Below, piece after piece: positions 37,501 to 48,900 of a stretch of 64,000 nt of DNA. Position 1 is the stretch's first letter, and the number at the start of each line of letters is the position of its first letter. This DNA is from Acanthochlamys bracteata (Eukaryota; Streptophyta; Magnoliopsida; Pandanales; Velloziaceae). The position numbers and the translations under genes were made by a program. Location: positions 13,676,269-13,740,268 of the forward strand of contig CM034127.1 of assembly GCA_019914995.1 (NCBI GenBank). Direction: 5' to 3'. The notes under the pieces are model-generated. The model saw only the letters and a program-made list of their open reading frames with translations, was not told the DNA's origin and ran no database searches.

Positions 37501-37617
37501 TATGGGTATCTTGGAATGGTGTATGGGAGTGGTGCTTCACCATCCTCTACACATTTCTTGTTCTTAGTATCCATTGTATTGTTCGCATTGTTACAACATT
37601 GCAGATATATAATATAA
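31513..37617 (+). CDS. Pectate-lyase-like protein with Gly-rich linker and probable GPI anchor
   Basis: A polysaccharide lyase family 1 protein expected to cleave or bind de-esterified pectin at the cell surface. Exons: 31513-31661, 31764-32403, 32504-32952, 37398-37617; these total 1458 nt, or 485 residues. The N-terminus is a signal peptide ([20 protein letters not shown]). The parallel beta-helix domain follows, with [85 protein letters not shown] and [20 protein letters not shown], which includes the conserved catalytic Arg region. GASDDY stands where many relatives have GHxDxY. The last exon adds a run of Gly/Ser/Tyr and then hydrophobic [15 protein letters not shown] at the C-terminus, a typical GPI-attachment signal as in PMR6-like members. 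Skipping that exon gives a stop at 32954. The protein was not matched to one Arabidopsis paralogue. Confidence 0.88.
33172..33410. mobile_element. AT-rich MITE-like copy in the pectate lyase intron
   Basis: About 240 bp of A/T tracts beginning GTGCTTAGGAATATTT and ending CTCTCTCGAACATCT, with the same internal TTAAAATATTTAAAATAA style as other copies. It lies just beyond exon 3 of the pectate lyase gene. Edges are approximate. Confidence 0.45.
33713..33961. mobile_element. MITE-like copy with matching ends
   Basis: The ends are GAGTGCGTTTG (33713-33723) and, on the other strand, GAGTGTGTTTG (33961-33951): eleven bases with one mismatch. The 249-bp interior is almost entirely A/T and non-coding. 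It is one of the clearest copies of the family and lies in the 4.4-kb pectate lyase intron. Confidence 0.6.
35598..35850. mobile_element. AT-rich MITE-like copy
   Basis: It starts ACATTTGGAATTGTTTATGA and ends CTGAACCAAACAGCGTG. The interior tract TTCTAAATTTTTAAATAAAT and a following TTTATAAAATATGTATTGAA are shared almost exactly with the copy at 63440-63696, so the two are close relatives. It lies in the pectate lyase intron. Confidence 0.6.
36560..36900. repeat. Mixed-composition repeat-like segment in the pectate lyase intron
   Basis: A stretch of balanced base composition interrupts the A/T-rich intron. The phrase GGCGAT.TNGGANTAAATCCC occurs twice (about 36605-36625 and 36667-36692), followed by a CTGCTCTGATATTATATGGC phrase typical of dispersed plant repeats. 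I see no coding potential. It is probably transposon debris, of unknown class. Confidence 0.35.
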
Positions 37618-39027
37618 TACATTTAAAATTAGTACGATTATACAAATGAGGGGAATTATAATTTGGTATTTAAATTTTAGGACTTTCTTTACTTGTTAGT
37701 GTATATAATGCTAAATGCATACATAGCTCAAACTCGAAGTGCTTAATACAACAAACCTCTGTATGAAATGAAAAGGAGTACACCATTGTGGTATAGTCTT
37801 ACCAACGGTACAAGTCCACATCATTGTTACGAAAAACACATTCAAAAAGAGTTTCATCTTAAGTTGTAAGATTTGCGGGTTTTAAATCAAAGCTCCTCCA
37901 AATTGCTGCTTATTAAAATCTTCACTACCCCAAAAGCAAACAAAATATTCTGAGTTCTTTAAGCTAATTCATTGTTCATTTCAACGACGACAAGAAAAGG
38001 AAGCATATAATCCATTTCTACACTAATCACTTGTTAGTGGAGTTAGGTTAACCACTAACAAGTCTGATTACTGTTCACCTCAATAAGCTCTTAAATATTC
38101 AGAAAAGTTTAAGTCAATAAATTATAAACATCTCTAGTATATTAATTTCTTTCTCATTTTATTTTTATTCAATGTAGAACTAATCTACTCGCTTTTAACC
38201 CAATAATAAAAACATGTTTATATATATTTTAAACTCAAATTTTCAATCAAAAGTTTTAGGTCCAAATGTCCAATGGTAAACATAAAACTAAACTTAGTTT
38301 TTTTTTGGCCAAAATTCTACTTCAAATAATTAAAATTTAAAACTAAAACTACACTTTCAAACTAATTTTTAATTAAAAAAACACAAATTAAATGCACTTT
38401 ACCGATCATTTCTTAAGTAACTTATTTTCAAAACTCACTAAAAAAACTCCACTTACAAGATTGTCACCTTGATATTAATTGAAAGTAAAATTTTGTATTT
38501 ATTATGTATTAAAAGTGAGTTTAAAAGTGAAAATTTTAATTTTAAGAGTTTTTAGCGTTAGTTTAAAATTTGTATTTACTTTAGTTTAAAAGTGATTTAA
38601 AGTTCTAAAGTAAGTTTTAAAAAAATGAGTTTATAATGTAGGTAAACAATCCCGAAAAGTAATAAACATGTTCTAAGTAATTAACCAAAACTATATTTAA
38701 AAAATTTAGGCTGAAATATTGGGCTAGGTATTAGTGGGCTGAAAGCCCATTAAGATGGTTTAAGAGAGTTGGCGATCCATTTTCTAATTTCAAAACCGTG
38801 ACTACAATTCAAGATTAGATGCGCGTTGCTGCTTTGCACGCTCTCCCTCTCTCTTCACTCCCTTCTACTGAGTTAAAACTAGAAGGGAGAGAAAGAGATT
38901 TAATTAATTGATAATCGTTAGATGAGAATCAGAGTGATTCGATTCGATTGAGAACTTATAGAGAGTGATCTATTAATTTTTGAAGGATTTTTCTTTAAAA
39001 AAAGAGGAGAAATTAGGGTTCTGAACT
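37618..39027. other. Intergenic DNA and shugoshin-like promoter
   Basis: It contains the pectate lyase 3' UTR, a relative of the 4018-5215 repeat at about 38240-38650, and a cluster of TGGGCT motifs at 38719-38753. The bases from about 38830 to 39027 form the leader of the shugoshin-like locus, with a short CT-rich run near 38843-38860. No other gene was seen. Confidence 0.5.
38719..38753. promoter_or_regulatory. Site II motif cluster, partly palindromic
   Basis: TTGGGCTA, then TGGGCT and AGCCCA separated by three bases (38735-38749), about 280-310 bases upstream of the shugoshin-like start. TGGGC(C/T) elements are known TCP-type sites in promoters of proliferating-cell genes, which would suit a chromosome-cohesion gene. 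Confidence 0.45.
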
Positions 39028-41338
39028 ATGGAGATCGCTGGAGTTTTTTTTCCAGGAGACAACCACATCATAGATTCAGCACTTGGAGGTTAATCTTTTA
39101 TGTTTCCCCCTTTCTTTCTTTTGTTGCTTCACTTGTTTGTGAATAAGACTAAAATTCTACTTGAATAATTTTCTTTTCCATTTTATGGTAGTAAACAAAT
39201 GTTTGAATTCGATTTTTATTTTTGAAGTTTTTCAATCTCTATTTTTGGATGAAAATTTTCAGAATCTTCTCAATTTGAAGTTCTTACTGTCACCTCCTGA
39301 TTGTTTGATTGAAAATTTAAAGGAGTTAGCTTGGTTGAATTATTTTGGTGCTTTGGTATTTGGAATTCTGGAAATTTCAACTGATTGGATTTGTTTCGTA
39401 GGTCTTGGGAAGCTTGAAGGTGCCGTTGCCCAAAAGATTGCATCACTCGGTAGCAGAGTAGTAGCAGGTAGAAAGCAGCCCTCTGACATTACTAACACCA
39501 GCAATATAAGGAAAACCTTGGCATTTCTCCTTCAAAATCCTCAGCAGTCATCAATGAGTATTGCCCAGCTCCTCAACGTCAGTGCCGCATATACCTCCCT
39601 CCCTGCCTCCTGCTTTTTTCTTTAATCCTCTGATGATTCTTCTTTATTTGAATGTGTTATAAACGTTTTGGTTATGCAATTGCAGGAGAATACTGCGCTG
39701 CTCAGGCTTCTCAGTGAGAGAAAGTAAGTTGTTTTTCATTCTAGTAATTGCTTTTTAATTGAATTTGCTATTCCACTTCCTGTTTATGCAAACTTTTTGC
39801 TAACCTAAAATTGATCAATTGCCAGGAAACTTTATCCAAAAACTTATGCTAATGCAAACAGTTAAATGTCAGCTACTTAGTGGGATGCCTTAGACATGAT
39901 AATATGCTTAGTGTTCTTTTTGTCTCCTCTAGGATAAACATTTATGCTTTTTATCCTTCATAATATGGTGGTACCATTAACAAATACTACCGAATGATGT
40001 CAAAGAAACAAATAAACATGAATGTAGTTACGTTCAGGATCACATGAGGGCTTTGTTTGTATTTCCATTGAGTAACTTACATGATTTCTCAAGGGAGCAT
40101 TTTTATATCCTTTCTTTACTTCAGCGACTCTTTAACGGTGCCTTCCAATTCTTTCATTTCTTTTCTTTCCACTCTGTTTCAAGCATGAAGGTTTGATGGT
40201 TTGGCCTTGGCATGGTGTTTCTCAGCAAGATCATTGAGGGGAGTGGTGCTGAGTTGCAGAAACTCCGTCTCTCACTGCAGAAGATCAACCAGCATGTGCA
40301 GTCCAACTCTCAGATGCTAGCGGTCTGTGAATCGGTTTATGCTATTTGCTTGAATCCATTTTGCAAAACTGATCTGTGGATCCATCTCTTAGCTGCTTAC
40401 CCTGCTTGCATTCTTTTTGTGACTGCAGGAACTCAATTCTGGGAAAGACAGAGCGAGCATCCACCACTTTTTTTAATGTGATTATTCTTGATTGGTTAGG
40501 TTATGACTCATGATGATGCTTGACATGGAGGATTTTGCTCGAGTGATTTCTTAGTGTACCATTTGTTTGGTTGCAGCTATGAGCTAGGATGCATGTCCAC
40601 TCTTCTTCGCGCAAAAAACTTCAGAATTAGAGGTTGGCTGTTCATTTAATTTAGTAAACGTCCTCCTATATAGATGTCTGTGGCGATGTACTAACTCCCC
40701 ATGCACTGATTAGTTACTCATAAAGGATGGAAACAACAAGGCTGCAGAAGCTACAGTAGATGTACAAAGATTAGCAAGCCAAAAGAGAATTCGCAAAGGT
40801 AACCAAAAATTGGCTGCTAGAAACCAATGCAAGTTGATTGTTTTGCTTCCTAGCTTCTAAGCAAATATTATGCCCCTTTGGAGTCGCTGACTGTGGGCAG
40901 TTGTATATCGCTGAAAGAAAATGTTCTTTTTATTTGTTTCCATAAATAGGTCTCAAATACTTGGAGAAGCCAATGATTTTTGTTGGGAGCAGGAAGTTTT
41001 TGCGAATGAGATCCAATAATTTCACATTTGATTTGTGCGAGAGGACTGGTCGAGATAGAGGATGTTAAACTTCCCATTCGTTCCTCTGCCAATTACCTTA
41101 GACTGAAGACAGTTCTAATCTGCCAGAAGCTACAACAGTTAGTTCCAGTTCGAATGAGCTTCTCAAACCAGCGGAGGACAAAGAAGGTCTAAAGGAAGTT
41201 GTTATACCTCCACAACCCCAGAATCAAGTGTCTCGAAGATCGTCTATTGGAAGGCTACTTCGGAAGGCTGATGAGAGGGTTAGTTCTTACTAGGGAGTGC
41301 CTCTCAACTTGAAAATGCGAAGAAAGGAGACCAGCTGA
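39028..41338 (+). pseudogene. SGO: Shugoshin gene, apparently inactivated
   Basis: Shugoshins protect centromeric cohesin through PP2A. Recognisable exons: 39028-39088, 39402-39577, 39686-39723, 40226-40322, 40429 to about 40466, 40577-40632, about 40748-40798, 41102-41338. The first four join in frame, giving the plant shugoshin N-terminus: QPSDITNT, then ENTALLRLLSERNKIIEGSG and AELQKLRLSLQKINQHVQ, leading to QMLAELNSGKDR. The next exon runs into TAA at 40474 and lacks a usable donor at its expected end. The following exon resumes the family's next block (YELGCMSTLLRAKN) in a frame it cannot join. The C-terminal exon has the signature SRRSSIGRLLRKADERVSSY, then TAG at 41291, after which the frame continues GVPLNLKMRRKETS to TGA at 41336. 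The long central region is missing. Introns are kept, so this is not a retrocopy. Confidence 0.75.
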
Positions 41339-42340
41339 AAACATGCGAAGCACATTTGCAGAGTGCATGTTGTATAATGTAAAACTTAGATGGATTCATC
41401 AAGCTCATTGTTACTGTAATTCTGTGTTGTAAAGCTTTCCAAGGCTTCATTCTTGAGGATGATGTCGAAAACGGGACAGCAAGAACTTTACCTGCTGAAA
41501 GATATCCATTTTGTACGCATTTGCTGCTAGAACTCTACAATATACATTTTGGTTAAAGATTCAATGATGGGCAGAAATCTTCCCTACCCTTTTTTTATCC
41601 TAAGCTGTAGATCAGTCTTGTGCAAGTACGTGGGATTCATTTTAGCTCTATTCCTCGTGAGCATATGCATTACAACAGGTCTTTTTTTTCTGCTTTGTGC
41701 TTGATAGTTTTGCTCATTTTGCTGACACTGATTTTTCATACTTTCTAATACATCTTTGCACCGTCGATAGTTACTTTTTCTCAGTTGTAGCGTAATGCTT
41801 GCATTTTATGATCTCGCACTCACCTTGCAATATCACTCGAGTCAGTCAATATTGATCTTACAGATACACCAATCGGGTATATAAAATTCATTTGCTCAAT
41901 TTTTGAAGAAGATCCCACCTAAAACGAAATACCAGTAACAATTTTTTTGAGACTGCTGATCAAAAGCATTCATACATTCTGAAATGAGTAAGATTCATAA
42001 AGTAATTGGCTCGTTGTCAAATGAGTACCGCATAGAATTTGTTATCATCTCCAAAAATCTGTCCTGAGTTACCTATCATTCACTACAAGCAAACTCAAAC
42101 AACCATGGATAGCATCATAGCACATGAGCGCACAGAGTCTCCAAACCATACAATTTTGAGATTTCAACTACGACATCTGGAGAAGTTATAACTAGGAGAT
42201 CCTATGAAGTATTAAAAACACATTGATTAGCCTTCTTAGGAAAATATCATATTTATGTCCGGGCGTCCACTGGTTGCTATCTATGGCTTAAAAAATTGCT
42301 GTTAAACTTTATAAGGATTTCAGTAAAAGGAAATCTGCAG
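41339..42340. other. Intergenic DNA between convergent loci
   Basis: The 3' flank of the shugoshin-like locus and the 3' UTR of the ITPase gene. No conserved frame, repeat family member or RNA gene was recognised. Composition is moderate, unlike the A/T-rich transposon stretches. Confidence 0.5.
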
Positions 42341-44239
42341 TCAAGCTGTGTCTTCTTGGAATATGTAGTCCATTGCAGCAAAGTGAGCTTTCACTAGAGC
42401 AAGAGCCTTGTAGCGATGGGATATCTTGTTCTTTTCATCCTTTGGCATCTCAGCATAGCTGAAGAAGTTACCAGAAACAAGACGACGGAAGTTACCACAA
42501 TCAAGTAAATATACAGAAAGAGGATGGAAGATTCAAGTGTCGTGATTTAAGACCCTTACGTCAGGTCATACCCATCTGGTTGGAAGACAGGGTCCCAGCC
42601 AAAATCAGTTGGGCCTCGTGCTGGAACTATTTTTCCCTGAGAATACAATCATAGTAGTAGCAAACATAGTCCAAAAAAAAAAGGAAGTAGAGTAAAAAAT
42701 GAGTATTATACAAATATGGAGGTACGGATATATCTGTTTGCTTGAGAAATATAACACACTAAGCAGTTTTTGCACATTATTGTAGTTTCTCTTTGTAATT
42801 AATCATTATAAGAAAGATGGAATAGTTGATTCCAACTATGCAGTTTGAGCTTTGAACAATGTTTAAGAGAATGGAGACCAGAGACTGAATCCAAATCCTA
42901 AACTCTAGCCTGTAAAGCAAAGTATAATATAACTGAGGGAGATTAGTAGATTAGCGAATTACCAGTGTCTTTCCGATGAACGTTAAAGGTTCTGTATGTG
43001 GCCCAAGAGCAAGAGAAAATATACACATAGCATAAGCAGTTTTATCTTCATATGCCATAAGTAGATTATTGAGACCTACAGAGGAAGTTGAGAATGTACC
43101 CTCTAAGAGAAGGTTATTAATGATATAAAAATAGAAGTTAGAGCAGAATGAAAAGATTCAAAACCTTGATGTCCAATCTTCTGCAGAAACCACTTTCTAG
43201 TGAGAGAATCAGTTTTTCATGCAAATGGAAGAAAAAGAATGATTGTTAATACTTAAGAATAATAAGTAATCCAGTAACATGGACCATGAACAGAAAACCA
43301 GCAAAAGCTGCAAAACACTGGCTTAATAGCGTACATCATCACATCTTTGATGGAAATTAGATGATGGGTAGAGGAACTTACATGTAAGGTCCTGCAAGAA
43401 AGACCCAACTTTAATAAAGGAGCATAAGGCAGCATATGAAAATTGCGAAAGAACATCATAAGGTTTACCAGGAAGACCATCGAGAGCATTGAAACATAGG
43501 CAAGTATCTTCAACAAGTACAGGACCATTCACCTAAACAGATAAAGCATAATTTCAGAAACAAAGATATGCATAAACATAGGAACTCATCTCATTAAGTA
43601 TTAATACTACCCAAAAGTACCAACCTATTCCCAAAATAGACAACATAAGTAAGATATGCACCTCAATTGCAGCTAGGCGTGCCTTCTCTTTAGATATGTC
43701 TGCTGGCTCACCTTGTAATTCTGGTACTACACATAGGGCAGAATCTCTCAGTTCCTCAACATGAACGCTTTACCAAAGTTACGTGTTCAGATTATACATA
43801 AATGTCCATAGTAGCATTTCTCGATCTATGAAATTTCTTTGAAAGGTCCATTTGGTCATGATAATAGTAAGTATCGACTAACCTTTATTCATTAAGCACA
43901 TAGTATAATAACCAACATAAAGCAACAAGAAATCACTACAATGCCTAATGTAACACATAAACATATCTCAACAAATTCAAATCCATTCCTTGTCATTTTT
44001 ATTGGTTCATAATAGATCTCCGACATGAAACACATAGAAAAGAAACTGTAAAAAGAGTCAAATGACCAAAAGTATCAGTTCAATTATAACTAAAACTATA
44101 AGAAAAAGAAACTAGAAAGATTACACTCTAGCTTGAGGGCTTGGAAGGGAATAGAATCTCCAAGGATTGCCTTAACTTCTTCAAGCTTCTTCGCATTCCC
44201 CGTCACGAAGGTCACCGGCCGGAGCACCGTGCGCGCCAT
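42341..44239 (-). CDS. ITPA: Inosine triphosphate pyrophosphatase (ITPase/HAM1)
   Basis: It hydrolyses ITP, dITP and XTP to monophosphates, keeping deaminated purines out of DNA and RNA. Exons on the minus strand: 44239-44125, 43726-43662, 43532-43469, 43391-43382, 43196-43165, 43075-42963, 42636-42560, 42458-42341; these sum to 594 nt, or 197 residues, the usual length. Motifs in order: [19 protein letters not shown] (nucleotide-binding SxNxxK-type start), [85 protein letters not shown]. The fourth exon is only 10 nt and encodes the GPY junction. An in-frame ATG at 44332 would add a hydrophobic 31-residue leader, but it overlaps promoter-like motifs, so I start at MARTV. The enzyme is expected in the cytosol. 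Confidence 0.95.
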
Positions 44240-44320
44240 CTCTCTCTGACTCTCTGCTGAAGGTAAGAAAGAAAGAAGAACGAAAAGCAGGAAAAAAAAG
44301 GAAGAAAAAACACTACTATA

Positions 44321-44374
44321 TGGGCTTGGCATAGTTAATGGGCCCAAACCTATAGTGGGTTGTACGAGCCCAAA
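44321..44374. promoter_or_regulatory. Site II motif cluster upstream of ITPase
   Basis: TGGGCTT (44321), TGGGCCCA (44339-44346) and AGCCCAA (44367-44373) lie 80-135 bases upstream of the chosen ITPase start. Three such motifs in about 50 bases is typical of housekeeping plant promoters bound by TCP factors. Confidence 0.5.
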
Positions 44375-45950
44375 ATAACGATGTTTAGCACATTACAGCC
44401 TTGGCATTGTTATCCAGTTAACCATTTGTTAGGAGTTAAATTTGTTGATGAGTATTTACATAATATATGTACTATATACTTACGGTATATTTGAATTCAT
44501 CGTTAAGAAATAAGAATAAAAGAACCGATAGAAAAAAATAATAAAACAACTAATAGAAAATAATAGTTATTTAATTTTATAATATAAAAATATATAGTAA
44601 GAATAATAAATTAACTAAATATAGATGGGTAATTATAAATAAACTTTTTATAAAAAATTAAAATACCTTTTCTATTTATAATATTTTTTTTATTAGTATA
44701 ACTTCAACTAATTTATTAATATAATTTTAAATAAACTTTATTAAGATAACATTTAAATTAATTTTTATATTAATCTAAAATTATATCAATTATTAAATAT
44801 AAAGATTAATCATATAATTTTATTATTTTCTCTACCAATTAAAATTAAATAAATATAAAAATAATAAATTATTATAATAGATATTAACATATTTAATTAA
44901 AAAATATTAAATAAAAATAAATATTAAATAAAAATAAATATTAAATAAAAATAAATATTAGATATTAAATTAGATAAAAATAAATTAAAATATAAAAGGA
45001 GAAGTAAGTTTGCTTTCAATTGTGTCACCATGTATTTCTACGAATTTGATGGGACATATTTAATTATACAATAGTGAAAATGATAGGTAACAATTTTATC
45101 CTTTTTTTTAGTGAAGATTTATCAAATATGGATAGGGGTAGGATATATGTTAATTTTACCATTACTCTTTATGCCTATATATAATCCAAACGGACCTTAA
45201 ATCATCTCAGTACATTGAGCTGTTAATTCGTATTCTAAATTCTAAAGTTTCTTAAAAGTTCGAAAAAAAAAAATAAAAATAATAATTTCTAACCCGATCC
45301 GTAAATTTGATTATTATATTAATTTATTATATAAGTTGATCCGAAATCGAATAAAAATTTTATGAATTGTGAATAAGAGAGACTATTAGATTTATATTTT
45401 ATTTTTTTTCCAGAAGCTAATTTTGTTTTTCTTTTCATATAAAAGAAGATCTTACGAAAGAATGTTACCAAACGAAAGAGGCCGTTAGTCCATTTACAAT
45501 CTTAGACCACAGAAACAATTCGTTGGGCTTTAAATTATTTTCCATTTCCATTAAGCCCATTGAATCCAATGATGCGTTCGATAATTATTATCAGAACAAC
45601 GTTTGGTCCACAAATTGCCAACCACTCACTGTCACAGTTAGCACACAACGTTCCCGCTTCTCCTCCACGCGGGCTGCACTTGTTAAAACCAAACACAACC
45701 ACTACTTGTACTACTTTTAGTTCTACTTCTTTCTTTCTCAACTCTGATTCTCATCTTCTTCACTGCTTGATTACAAAATCAAACTTTTCAGAAGCCTATA
45801 ATTCCTTCACTTCATTCTTCTCCATACTAATCGTTCTTTTTCTTTTTTTCCAATTTTCTTCAGTTTGGGGAGATATAGATTTCAATTTCTCCACTTATTT
45901 GTTGGGTTGATTGATTGATATACTATATAGTTATAAACGGAATCAACAAG
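44375..45950. other. Divergent intergenic region, ITPase to CYP97B
   Basis: Strongly A/T-rich from about 44480 to 45000, including a 17-bp minisatellite of about three units at 44903-44960 (unit close to ATTAAATAAAAATAAAT). TTGGGCTT (45523) and AAGCCCA (45553) mark the probable CYP97B promoter. The bases from about 45700 to 45950 look like its pyrimidine-rich leader. The small frames at 45523-45910 overlap this leader and are not supported as genes. Confidence 0.5.
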
Positions 45951-48900
45951 ATGGCTTCAGTTTCTCTGCAATATCCTTCGATTCCAACTCATTCTTTCAA
46001 TTTTAGGCGTTGTTGTAGTTCTTCTTCGTCTTCTTCGTTGTTATCTACGTCATACAGTTGAGCGATTGAATTTTGTTTTTGTTTACATATGAAGTGCTGA
46101 AGTTGATTAATGAGTTGTTTTTGGTGATTGTAGGAACTCGACGGACAGTAGTGAGTTGCTCATCGTCGTCACATGGAAGTGAGAAGCAGGGAGCGAAAGA
46201 GACTGAAAGATTGTTAGAGGAGAAACGCCGTGCGGAGCTTGCAGCTCGAATCGCTTCTGGGGAATTCACTGTCTCACAATCCGGGTAATAATATCTACTC
46301 TTTTTTCTTTCTCTTTCCTTGGCTCAAACACGTTGGTATTTTAACTGATTGTTATTTCCGTGTTGGATGCATGCAATGGTTTATGTTATAATCAAGGAGT
46401 TTAGTATCTTAACTAATTGTTTCTTCCATGTTATCTGCATGTAATTGTCTTTGTCATAGTCAGAGACTTCAATGGGGTTAGATATGTTTTTCAACTTACT
46501 AGGTGTTCGCCTTTTGTCGTATGCATTCAATGGTTAATGTGGTAATTAGAAAATTGCTTACTGGTTTAATAAGAAGCTATTAATAACACTCTGTAATAAG
46601 GGGGAAAGAGTAGTGGTTAGACAGCAATTGAGATAGCAACTAGCAAATAAGAAATTCTTTCTTAATTGCCTTCATGCCTCCCTCACTATTGCTACAATGG
46701 TCATGATTAACTTGTCATTTTTACAGCTTATTCTTTCAATTTTCTGTTTCCTAGCCAAGTATTATTGGAGATATTTTTAGGACTGGGTTGAAAAGTTGCT
46801 TTAGAGGTACACATAAGTGGTTTCAGTTTTAAGTTTTCAGTAATAACATGATAAAACAATTTCAAATAGCTTTATATGGCAATTGGTGGGAACTGCTAGC
46901 ACACTTCTTGAAACTAACATGTGGCACAGCACCTCTCTTGAAACATTAAAACAAATATGGGGCTCTGAATTCTATCTTGTTACAACAGGTCAGTGCCACT
47001 TGGTTCTGCAGGGAAACTATTTCAGAAATTTCTGTCTACATTTGGATTTAGTGGTGACAAATTAATGGACGGAGCCAAGAAGATCCCCCAAGCTCGAGGA
47101 TCTGTAAGTGCTGTAGGAGGACAGCCATTCTTCAAACCTCTGTATGACCTTTTCCTGGCCTATGGAGGACTCTTTCGTCTTACCTTTGGACCCAAGGTGA
47201 TTCCCTGAATATCATGTCTTAATGTTCAATTGTAGTTGGATTGTGAGAGATTCTGATTGGTTTTGCTAATATTAAAATGTTATGACTAAGCGGATCTCTT
47301 CAATCTTTCTCTTTCAATTAGTATTTGATTATTTGTTTAACAATCTATTGGCTATGTAACTCTTTTTCTTTCTTTTGTGGTTCTGCTGATAGTCCTTTCT
47401 TATAGTATCGGATCCTGCTATGGCCAAGCATATACTGAGGGAAAATTCCAAAGCTTATTCCAAGGTTTCCTTTTTCCAACTGCTTATTTCTCACTTATAT
47501 TTTCTGTAAAATGATCTTCTTCTAATGCTGATTACAAACTTTACTTTTATGTAGGGTATCTTGGGTGAACTTCTTGAGTTTGTGATGGGAAAGGGTTTAA
47601 TTCCTGCAGATGGTGAGATATGGCGTGTCAGGCGACGAGCTATTGTGCCAGCTCTCCATCAGAAGGTACTTTACAGCTTACTAAGACCTGAATTGCTTTC
47701 ATGTATATTACATGGGCATATCTTTTGGTGTAAAAATGGGAACAAAGATGCATCTATTAACAGTGTATAGGAGGATCGCAAATGCGTCTCTGATTTTGTC
47801 ATTTATTCATTACCTAAAATGTAATCTGAGGATTGACAATATGAATTAATTCTTGCTGTTCATTGTCCTGCTTCCTTTATATAGCCAACTTTGTGGTAGA
47901 CTTTCTGATTTTAACTCCAAACAGTATGTAGCTGCAATGATTGGCCTCTTTGGAGAAGCTTCGTCAAGGCTTTGTGAGAAGCTTGACACTGCTGCATCAA
48001 ATGGTGAAGATGTGGAGATGGAGTCCCTGTTTTTACGTTTGGCATTGGATATCATTGGAAAAGCCGTCTTTAATTATGATTTTGACTCGCTAACCAATGA
48101 CACTGGAATAGTTGAGGTATATTCTCTTAGTCTGTTCCCTTTACTTGTTGCTACTGTATACTCTTGATTTTGACTTGCTAATCTAAGGTCTCAGTATCTG
48201 CTACCAGTTGTGCATTGTTTTTCTATGCAGAAGAAATGACCTTTAAGAAAAGAATTTGGTTTCCCGATCTTTCTGTTTTATTATGACATGTATACACTCT
48301 GATGTATTAGGCTGTTTACACCCTCCTACAAGAAACAGAACGGCGAAGTACGTCTATAATACCAACCTGGGATGTTCCAATATGGAAAAATATCTCCCCA
48401 CGCCAAAGGAAAGTCAGAGAAGCTCTTCAAGTGGTGAACACTACACTTGATGATTTAATTGCTATATGTAAGGTACTGATTCTTTGCCTAATATATGGCT
48501 AGGCTTATTGTGTCATTGTTATTGTAACAAATCCTAAGTAACTTTTGGATTCCATTCACTTACACTGAACAGACACAGGCTCTTGGGTTCTTCATGATTT
48601 TGAATTTGGTTGACAAATTCCCTAGGTAACTATTGGATTCCAGGAAAAATGATCAGTAGAACTTTTCAAGAAAGAATGACTTGAAAACTAATTATTAGTT
48701 TTCAAGTCATTCTTTCTTGACGTTGTTGAAATTTTTTGAGAACTTTGATCTACCTCTTTAAGTTTCAGTCCTCTTTCATATCTCATATTATTTTGTTTCT
48801 ATAAGAATGTAAATTCTATGTCAAGCTGTTTGGAGGGGGCACCTGTTGTAATAAGATTTCCAGTGCTACTATTGTGTAGGTAACGTTTGATTCTAATTGC

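Noticed and set aside
43323-43532. Alternative ITPase readings through the intron after exon 3
   Set aside because: Reading past the donor at 43469 loses the conserved GPYIKW sequence. The micro-exon model restores it exactly.
45523-45910. Small genes upstream of CYP97B
   Set aside because: These frames lie in promoter and leader sequence, overlap each other in different frames, and have no conserved content.
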